From contig NYVC01000106.1 of NCBI GenBank assembly GCA_002684375.1, forward strand, positions 1 to 11,957: 11,957 bases of DNA, read 5' to 3'. The stretch comes from Marinovum sp. (GTDB lineage Bacteria > Pseudomonadota > Alphaproteobacteria > Rhodobacterales > Rhodobacteraceae). The translations under genes were made by a program, and so were the position numbers. The stretch's first letter is position 1, and each line of letters opens with the position of its first letter. Below, in pieces: positions 6,338-11,957 of this stretch. The notes beneath the pieces were generated by a model. It had not been told where the DNA came from. It ran no database searches and was given only the letters and a program-made list of their open reading frames with translations.

Positions 6338-7486
6338 ATGTCAGCGCCATTTGCATCGGATCACCGGCGCTCTCGGGGTCGTTTGATCTGTGAACAAGAA
6401 AGTACTTTCCGTTCGTGCTTTCAACGCGATAGGGATCGGATTATCCATGCCAGTGCGTTTCGGCGGCTAAAACACAAGACGCAAGTGTTTATTGAACATG
6501 AGGGGGATTATTTCCGCACCCGCCTGACCCATTCGATCGAAGTGGCGCAGGTCGCTCGCACCATATCCGGTGTGCTGGGCTTGAACGCAGAGTTGACCGA
6601 GGCGATCGCACTGGCCCATGATTTGGGCCATACCCCGTTCGGCCACACCGGAGAGGAGGCATTGAATGCTCTCATGGCGCCTTACGGGGGCTTTGACCAC
6701 AATGCACAAGCCATCCGTGTTGTGACTGATTTAGAGCGTCATTATGCTGATTTCGATGGGCTTAATCTGACGTGGGAAACACTCGAAGGGATTGCCAAAC
6801 ACAATGGCCCAGTGCGCGGTGACGTCCCCTATGCGCTGGCCGATTACAATGCGGTGCATGATCTTGAGATAGACACTTATGCCAGTTGTGAAGCGCAGGT
6901 TGCGGCGCTGTCGGATGATATCGCCTATAACAATCATGACCTGCATGACGGGCTGCGTGCCGAGTTGTTTTCCACCGATGAAATTGCCGAACTGCCGTTG
7001 CTGAAGGGATGTTTCGCCACTGTCGATGTCTTGTATCCCGGTTTGAATTACTATCGCCGCCGCCATGAGGCGCTTCGCCGGTTCTTTGGGGTTTTAGTTG
7101 AAGATGTTATCGCTGTTGCACAGGAAAATCTGGCGCAGCTGGCGCCGCAAAACGTCATCGATATCCGCCATGCAGGCCGGCCAATGGTGCGGTTTTCCGA
7201 TCCGGTTTGGGCCGATCTTAAAACCATACGGGCATTTTTGTTTGAGCGGATGTACCGCGCCCCGGCGGTGGTGACGATGCGCCATGAAGTAACGGATGTG
7301 GTGCAAAGCCTGTTTCCGCTGTTTATGAAACGCACCAACCTGCTGCCGAAACAATGGCGGAAAGATGTAGCTGCAGCCACAGATGAGGTTACACTGGCGC
7401 GCATTGTGGCCGATTACATTGCAGGTATGACCGACCGGTTCGCGTTGCAGGAGCATAAAAGGCTCTCGGAGAACGGTGAGATTTAA
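6338..7486 (+). CDS. dgt: Deoxyguanosinetriphosphate triphosphohydrolase-like protein
   Basis: A 382-residue HD-domain enzyme of the dGTPase family, type 2 (shorter than E. coli Dgt). It hydrolyses dNTPs, typically dGTP, to the deoxynucleoside and triphosphate, helping set the dNTP pool. The HD metal site is complete: H65 in RLTHSIEVAQ, H94-D95 in ALAHDLGHTPFGH, and the final Asp in ALSDDIAYNNHD (D193/D194). The N-terminal SRGRLICEQESTFRSCFQRDRDRI and AFRRLKHKTQVF segments are typical of the family. A strong AAGGAG supports the start. In other Rhodobacteraceae argS usually follows closely, as I recall; here a 238-base gap and a small lipoprotein gene intervene. Confidence 0.94.
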   Translation: MSAPFASDHRRSRGRLICEQESTFRSCFQRDRDRIIHASAFRRLKHKTQVFIEHEGDYFRTRLTHSIEVAQVARTISGVLGLNAELTEAIALAHDLGHTPFGHTGEEALNALMAPYGGFDHNAQAIRVVTDLERHYADFDGLNLTWETLEGIAKHNGPVRGDVPYALADYNAVHDLEIDTYASCEAQVAALSDDIAYNNHDLHDGLRAELFSTDEIAELPLLKGCFATVDVLYPGLNYYRRRHEALRRFFGVLVEDVIAVAQENLAQLAPQNVIDIRHAGRPMVRFSDPVWADLKTIRAFLFERMYRAPAVVTMRHEVTDVVQSLFPLFMKRTNLLPKQWRKDVAAATDEVTLARIVADYIAGMTDRFALQEHKRLSENGEI

Positions 7487-7538
7487 GCCAGATACCCACG
7501 GGGCCGCGCAGGCAAGCGCCGGGATGTGCCAGATGAGA

Positions 7539-7558
7539 CCGCATTGGGGCGGCTTTTT
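7539..7558 (+). terminator. Possible rho-independent terminator after dgt
   Basis: CCGC (7539-7542) pairs with GCGG (7549-7552) around a six-base loop, followed one base later by TTTTT (7554-7558). The stem is only four base pairs but all G/C, and the position 53 bases after the dgt stop suits a terminator. A weak call because of the short stem. Confidence 0.4.
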
Positions 7559-7632
7559 CGTGGTCAGAACGGGGTTTTCGTAAATCGCGCCGTATTTGGG
7601 TTTAGCTTTTTTGTGCTGTAAGTTATGTGCAG

Positions 7633-7651
7633 CGCCCAATCTCTTGGGGCG
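7633..7651 (+). other. Bulged hairpin in the dgt-lipoprotein gap
   Basis: CGCCCAA (7633-7639) pairs with TTGGGGCG (7644-7651) with one bulged G and a TCTC tetraloop. No T-run follows, so it is not an obvious terminator. It lies about 75 bases before the lipoprotein start and just upstream of a TTGACA hexamer (7660-7665) that lacks a well-spaced -10. The remaining gap sequence (7487-7724) holds no gene I can support. Confidence 0.3.
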
Positions 7652-7724
7652 TCACAGGCTTGACAGTGGCAGACATCTCATACTTGCGCCAATTTATGTA
7701 AAATTGATTTTGACGGGAATTATT

Positions 7725-8213
7725 ATGCATGTTTTTAGAGGATTACTTTTGGTTGGGCCGCTTATGTTCAGCTTGACCGGCTGCGAGCAAATCGGCTTTC
7801 CAATCGCTTTGGCGATGCACAGTGCCAAGGCTCTGGCAGGGTCCAATCGTGATAAAATGCCCGATATGGCCTCGACCAGCCATCGAGATGGCGAAATTAA
7901 TGTCAATTTTTATTTGGATCCTGACAAAATGAAATTTTGTTATGTTGATACGCGACAGGGTCGCATTTGTCTTGAAACGCTGCCTGGAAGTCTGACATTT
8001 CCAATTTCAGATCGCGATGCGTCGGCGGGATGCGAAAGTTTCAGGGGCGATCGGTATGCGCTTGTTGCACATCATGCGGTACCGCCCGCAGCCACTGCCG
8101 CGACGATCAAGGTGACAGGGGGTTCTGCCTTTGTTGTGAGCAGCACAAACGGTGGCGAGAAAACGGAATACAGCTTTTATCTGGATGATGGGTTTCACAT
8201 GATTTTCGATTGA
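7725..8213 (+). CDS. Small putative lipoprotein, function unknown
   Basis: A 162-residue protein of no family I recognise. The N-terminus is a lipoprotein signal: basic MHVFR, hydrophobic GLLLVGPLMFS, then the lipobox L17-T18-G19-C20. Glu at +2 would predict outer-membrane sorting by the E. coli rule. The mature part is about 143 residues with Cys at 72, 82 and 103, which could form a disulfide, and many beta-prone stretches (EINVNFYLD, FCYVDT, SAFVVSS, TEYSFYLDDG), suggesting a small beta-rich periplasmic domain. I chose ATG 7725 because a GGGA lies 6 bases upstream and it begins the signal sequence directly; the frame is open further upstream but has no signal there. Bases 7861-7980 are clearly A/T-rich (about 40-43% G+C by hand count) compared with dgt and argS. 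It separates dgt from argS. Confidence 0.7.
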   Translation: MHVFRGLLLVGPLMFSLTGCEQIGFPIALAMHSAKALAGSNRDKMPDMASTSHRDGEINVNFYLDPDKMKFCYVDTRQGRICLETLPGSLTFPISDRDASAGCESFRGDRYALVAHHAVPPAATAATIKVTGGSAFVVSSTNGGEKTEYSFYLDDGFHMIFD

Positions 8214-8304
8214 TATGCTTACATTGGTTGATTTAATTGAGAGAGGCCTTCCAATTTTATACACCTCTGCGTTGCCGATTTATTGAGTTGGGTTTAAAGT
8301 CAGA

Positions 8305-8332
8305 TTGACCTTGGCTCTGTGCATGCTACACC
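8305..8332 (+). promoter_or_regulatory. Candidate promoter for argS
   Basis: TTGACC (8305-8310), a 16-base spacer and TACACC (8327-8332) make a plausible housekeeping promoter with a strong -35 and a weak -10, giving a leader of roughly 20-25 bases before argS. The rest of the 146-base gap after the lipoprotein gene is A/T-rich and shows no clear terminator. Confidence 0.4.
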
Positions 8333-8359
8333 GCTCGCTTACAACAAGGATACCGACGG

Positions 8360-10105
8360 ATGAACCTGTTTGCCGAAATGCGTGTTCTGGTGACTGTGGC
8401 GCTGGACAAGATGATCACCGAAGGGCAACTGCCCCAAGGTCTCAGCTTTGAAAATGTAGCGGTCGAGCCGCCGCGCGACGCGCTTCACGGTGATATGGCA
8501 ACCAATGCAGCTATGGTCTTAGCCAAGCCGTCGCGACAAAAGCCGCGCGATATCGCTGATAAGTTGGCAGCGCATCTGATGCAGGATCCGCGGATCACCA
8601 CCGCTGATGTGGCAGGCCCTGGATTTCTTAACCTGCGCCTTGCCCCAACCGTCTGGCAAGGGCTTGTTAAAAACATTCTCGAACAGGGCACAGCATTTGG
8701 CCGGTCCTCGATCGGGGCCGGCAAGCGGGTGAACGTGGAATATGTCAGTGCGAACCCCACCGGACCGCTACACGTTGGCCATACCAGAGGCGCTGTGTTC
8801 GGCGACGCCTTGGCGGGTTTGCTGGATTATGCCGGATATGAGGTGACGCGCGAATACTACGTGAACGATGGCGGCGCGCAGGTCGATGTTTTGGCGCGCT
8901 CGGTCTATCTGCGCTATCTTGAGGCGCACGGCCAAGAGGTTGCGTTCGAAGATGGCACTTATCCCGGCGATTATTTGATTCCAGTTGGGCAAGCGCTGAA
9001 AGATAAGGTTGGAGATGCCTTCGTCGGTAAGGGGGAACAGTACTGGCTGGCGGAATTGCGCGAATTTGCCACCGAGGCGATGATGATGCTGATCCGTGCC
9101 GATTTGGCGCAGCTTGGGATCAAAATGGATCGGTTTTACAGCGAGAAATCGCTTTACGGCACCGGGCGAATTGAGGCTGCGATCGAGGACCTGCGTGGTA
9201 AGGGGTTGATATACGAAGGTTATCTAGACCCGCCAAAGGGCAAAAAACCCGAAGATTGGGAACCGCGCGAACAAACCCTATTCGAATCGACCGAGCATGG
9301 CGATGATGTCGATCGCCCGGTGATGAAATCTGATGGCAGCTGGACCTATTTTGCCCCCGATATCGCTTATCACTATGACAAAGTGAACCGCGGCTATGAT
9401 CTGTTGATCGACGTATTTGGGGCGGATCACGGTGGCTATGTCAAACGAATGAAAGCAGCGGTTTCGGCGCTGTCTGGCGGCACCGTGCCTCTGGATGTCA
9501 AATTGACCCAATTGGTCAAATTGTTCAAAAACGGCGAACCGTTTAAAATGTCGAAACGCGCCGGTACCTTTGTGACTTTGCGCGACGTCGTGGATCAAGT
9601 GGGCCCTGATGTGACCCGCTTTGTAATGTTGACGCGCAAAAATGATGCGCCGTTGGATTTTGACTTCGATAAAGTTTTGGAACAATCACGCGAAAACCCG
9701 GTGTTCTATGTGCAGTATGCCCACGCCCGCGTCTGCAGTGTGCTGCGCAAGGCCACAGAGGTGAATATCGAGGTCTCAGACGCGACCCTGTCGGCGGCAG
9801 ATCTGTCAAAGCTGGATCACCAAGCAGAGCTGGCGGTGGCGCGCAAACTGGCCGAGTGGCCGCGTTTGGTAGAGATCGCAGCCCGCACTAATGAACCGCA
9901 TCGGATCGCATTTTACCTGTATGAACTGGCGGCTGATTTGCACGGTTTGTGGAACAAAGGCCACGACGAACCCAGTTTGCGCTTTGTTCAAGAGGGTGAT
10001 TCGACCACTTCGCAAGCAAAAATTGCACTTGCAAGGGCTGTTGCGGTTGTTATTTCCGCAGGTCTTGATATTCTGGGCGTGAAACCAATGGATGTTATGC
10101 GCTAA
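8360..10105 (+). CDS. argS: Arginyl-tRNA synthetase
   Basis: A 581-residue class I aminoacyl-tRNA synthetase that charges tRNA-Arg in the cytoplasm. The N-terminal tRNA-contacting domain (about 1-110) precedes the Rossmann catalytic core. The HIGH-type signature is SANPTGPLHVGHTRGA (HVGH at 138-141), and the KMSKS-type loop is FKMSKRAGTF (K396-K399). The C-terminal helical anticodon-binding domain runs from about 470 to the end, with the typical close LGVKPMDVMR. The segment around DPPKGKKPEDWEPREQTLF, within the catalytic domain, is as I recall it in alphaproteobacterial ArgRS. Length is normal. AAGGA lies 9-10 bases upstream of the ATG. It is followed by the SPOR gene after 71 bases and probably heads an argS-SPOR-nagZ transcript. 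Confidence 0.97.
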   Translation: MNLFAEMRVLVTVALDKMITEGQLPQGLSFENVAVEPPRDALHGDMATNAAMVLAKPSRQKPRDIADKLAAHLMQDPRITTADVAGPGFLNLRLAPTVWQGLVKNILEQGTAFGRSSIGAGKRVNVEYVSANPTGPLHVGHTRGAVFGDALAGLLDYAGYEVTREYYVNDGGAQVDVLARSVYLRYLEAHGQEVAFEDGTYPGDYLIPVGQALKDKVGDAFVGKGEQYWLAELREFATEAMMMLIRADLAQLGIKMDRFYSEKSLYGTGRIEAAIEDLRGKGLIYEGYLDPPKGKKPEDWEPREQTLFESTEHGDDVDRPVMKSDGSWTYFAPDIAYHYDKVNRGYDLLIDVFGADHGGYVKRMKAAVSALSGGTVPLDVKLTQLVKLFKNGEPFKMSKRAGTFVTLRDVVDQVGPDVTRFVMLTRKNDAPLDFDFDKVLEQSRENPVFYVQYAHARVCSVLRKATEVNIEVSDATLSAADLSKLDHQAELAVARKLAEWPRLVEIAARTNEPHRIAFYLYELAADLHGLWNKGHDEPSLRFVQEGDSTTSQAKIALARAVAVVISAGLDILGVKPMDVMR

Positions 10106-10176
10106 ATAAAACGTCTTGCGGTGACAGCAGTCTAAATACCGATGTGGCAATGTACCACGACGGACGTGAGGCGACG

Positions 10177-11061
10177 ATGGCTGAATATTCAACAGACGAG
10201 CGCTTTGGTGCTGCGGAAGAGGCACATGGTGGCTCCCTAGCAGGCTGGCTTGGTGCGGGCGTTTCGTTGATGCTTTTGGTTGGCATTACGATCTGGGGCT
10301 ACCAGGTGGTGATGCGGGATGTAAACGGTATCCCCGTGGTGCGCGCAGTGCAGGATCCGATGCGGATTGCCCCGCTTGATCCCGGCGGTACGCCTGCGGA
10401 AAATCAAGGGTTTTCGGTGAACTCTGTGGCGGGCGATAGCCAGTCGGCACCGTTGGCCGACAGTGTTACTTTGGCCCCTAGACCTTTTGTTTTGCCTCAA
10501 GAGGATGTCTCTGAAAGTCAGCTGCTCGAAATTAAGCTGACGGAAGAAAACAGCAATGCGGTTGTCAAGTTGTCGCCCGGGTCAATCGAAGATCTGGTGG
10601 CACGCATTGCATCTGGCCGAGAGGAGCCTGTTCCCGCCGGTGGTCGGTTGCGTGAGGCCGCGCCTCTGGTCGCTTTGGATCTTATCCCACAATCGCTTGG
10701 CGGCGTCAGTCGCTCCTTGCGTCCACAAACTCGTCCTGAATGGTTTCAGACCGCGCGGGCCCCGGTGCTTGCTGAAGTGGTTGATCTGGACGCGGCCAAT
10801 CTGAAGGCCGATACGCCGATGGTACAACTTGGTGCCTTTGACAGCGTCAGCATTGCCAAGTCTGAATGGGTGCGGATCAGCAAACGGTTTGTAAGCTTCT
10901 TTGACGGCAAAAGTCGGGTGGTACAGCGCCGGGCCACGAGCGGTGGTAAAGTGTTTTACAGGCTGCGGGCGGTTGGCTTTGAAGATATGGATGCGGCGCG
11001 GCGGTTTTGTTCGGCGTTAAAAGCGGAAAATACGGATTGTATTCGAGTCGCGGCGCGGTGA
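10177..11061 (+). CDS. SPOR-domain membrane protein
   Basis: A 294-residue bitopic inner-membrane protein: a short cytoplasmic N-terminus, one membrane segment at about 24-46 (WLGAGVSLMLLVGITIWGY), a long low-complexity periplasmic linker rich in Pro, Ala, Ser and Glu (about 50-210), and a C-terminal SPOR domain at about 214-292 (PMVQLGAFDSVSIAKSEW to FCSALKAENTDCIRV). SPOR domains bind glycan strands stripped of stem peptides at the division septum, so a role in cell division or peptidoglycan remodelling is likely. I start at ATG 10177 (MAEYSTDERF) because GAGG lies 5 bases upstream; an in-frame GTG at 10144 has no ribosome site. The stop overlaps the nagZ start as GTGA, so the two are translationally coupled. 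Confidence 0.88.
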   Translation: MAEYSTDERFGAAEEAHGGSLAGWLGAGVSLMLLVGITIWGYQVVMRDVNGIPVVRAVQDPMRIAPLDPGGTPAENQGFSVNSVAGDSQSAPLADSVTLAPRPFVLPQEDVSESQLLEIKLTEENSNAVVKLSPGSIEDLVARIASGREEPVPAGGRLREAAPLVALDLIPQSLGGVSRSLRPQTRPEWFQTARAPVLAEVVDLDAANLKADTPMVQLGAFDSVSIAKSEWVRISKRFVSFFDGKSRVVQRRATSGGKVFYRLRAVGFEDMDAARRFCSALKAENTDCIRVAAR

Positions 11062-11957
11062 GCTTTGGCCAGAGCAATCGGGCATGTATTCTGGGCTGCA
11101 GCGGATTACGCGTCACATCTCAAGAGAGACTTTTCTTCTCATCAAACCACCCTTTAGGGTTCATTCTGTTTGCTCGTAACATCAGTACGGGTCCACAAAT
11201 ACAAGCGCTATGCGATGAACTGCGCGATTGTGTCGGCTGGAATGCCCCTATTTTAATCGATCAAGAGGGGGGGCGCGTACAGCGTTTGCGGCCGCCTTTA
11301 GGGCGAGATTTTCTGCCACCATTTGAACAGTGCCAGCGTGCCGGGGGACAGGCCCGTCGGGCGATGTATCTGCGGTTCCGGATCATCGCCGCAGAGCTGA
11401 AAGCATTGGGCATTGACGTCAACTGTGCCCCGGTTGCGGATATTGCCCGGCCTGATACGCATCCGTTTTTACGAAATCGCTGTTACGGTGACACCGCCGC
11501 AGAGGTGGTGGGCCTGGCTCGCGCGGCGGCAGATGGCTTACTGGATGGTGGGGTGGTGCCGGTGGTCAAACATATGCCGGGACATGGGCTCGGAGCGGTA
11601 GACAGTCATCACACGCTGCCCCAAGTCACAGCCACGGCCGCCGCTTTGGAACAAGACGATTTTGCCGCCTTCAAGGGGTTAAATGACTTGCCAATGGCCA
11701 TGACAGCTCATGTTGTCTACTCTGTATGTGACAGCCTGCCGGCCACGATATCGGGTCGTATGCTGGGCATTATGCGCCATCAGATCGGCTTTTCAGGTTT
11801 GATCATGACCGATGATATTTCCATGCAGGCCCTGCCGGGTGAACTGGATGTCCGCGCACAGGCTGCTATTGCAGCAGGATGCGATGTGGTTTTGCACTGC
11901 AGTGGTGTGCTGGAGGAAATGATCGCAGTGTCCCACGTGGTGGGCCGCATGGGGATG
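11058..11957 (+). CDS. nagZ: Beta-N-acetylhexosaminidase NagZ, 3' end beyond the window
   Basis: A glycoside hydrolase family 3 enzyme, cut by the right edge after exactly 300 codons; the family is usually only a little longer. NagZ removes GlcNAc from GlcNAc-anhydroMurNAc peptides in the cytoplasm during cell-wall recycling. Motifs in order: LIDQEGGRVQRL (D68 to R73), HPFLRNRCYG, the substrate-binding KHMPGHG (171-177), the flexible-loop Asp/His dyad VDSHHTLP (D182, H184) that acts as acid/base, and TDDISMQAL (D252/D253) containing the catalytic nucleophile. There is no signal peptide, consistent with a cytoplasmic enzyme. It starts at a GTG that overlaps the SPOR stop codon by four bases (GTGA). 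In Rhodobacteraceae scpA and scpB often follow, which lies outside the window. Confidence 0.95.
   Translation, partial: MSFGQSNRACILGCSGLRVTSQERLFFSSNHPLGFILFARNISTGPQIQALCDELRDCVGWNAPILIDQEGGRVQRLRPPLGRDFLPPFEQCQRAGGQARRAMYLRFRIIAAELKALGIDVNCAPVADIARPDTHPFLRNRCYGDTAAEVVGLARAAADGLLDGGVVPVVKHMPGHGLGAVDSHHTLPQVTATAAALEQDDFAAFKGLNDLPMAMTAHVVYSVCDSLPATISGRMLGIMRHQIGFSGLIMTDDISMQALPGELDVRAQAAIAAGCDVVLHCSGVLEEMIAVSHVVGRMGM

Noticed and set aside
7094..7639. Long minus-strand open frame (181 codons) opposite the 3' end of dgt
   Set aside because: It lies mostly antisense to conserved dgt codons, has no recognisable domain, and its upper end falls in the hairpin-rich gap; best explained as a shadow.
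7660..7684. TTGACA followed by CATACT as a promoter for the lipoprotein gene
   Set aside because: The spacer is only 13 bases; no acceptable -10 occurs at 16-18 bases.
9806..10225. Minus-strand frame of 139 codons opposite the end of argS and start of the SPOR gene
   Set aside because: Antisense to two well-supported genes, with no family resemblance.

Overview
The window looks like core chromosome of an alphaproteobacterium, most likely a marine-type Rhodobacteraceae (Roseobacter group). This rests on the DksA variant that has lost three of four zinc-finger cysteines, the ErpA/Dgt and ArgS/SPOR/NagZ gene order, and the overall protein character. G+C is moderate. There is no rRNA, tRNA, CRISPR array, insertion sequence, phage gene or attachment site that I can see.

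Layout. (1) Bases 1-87 hold the 3' end of a plus-strand gene that converges on a minus-strand block. (2) The minus-strand block 3211-92 reads MoxR-type AAA+ ATPase, a small two-helix membrane protein, a VWA (CoxE-like) MIDAS protein and an M48 metalloprotease. (3) Divergent from moxR, dksA and a class A FAD monooxygenase run on the plus strand (3382-5051). (4) A minus-strand pair follows: erpA (Fe-S insertion) then xth (exonuclease III), 6258-5089. (5) From a short divergent promoter region the plus strand continues with dgt, a small lipoprotein gene I do not recognise, argS, a membrane-anchored SPOR protein and nagZ, which is cut by the right edge.

How the genes fit together. The MoxR, VWA and M48 genes look like one protein-quality or metal-insertion module of unknown client. 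DksA is a stringent-response transcription factor. Xth and Dgt act on DNA repair and the dNTP pool. The SPOR protein and NagZ overlap by four bases and concern peptidoglycan: septal glycan binding and cytoplasmic muropeptide recycling.

Most of the window is ordinary housekeeping sequence, and I found no clear new system. The items most worth a second look are the MoxR/VWA/M48/small-protein module, the unrecognised lipoprotein between dgt and argS with hairpins upstream, and an apparent two-way promoter with overlapping -10 elements between erpA and dgt.
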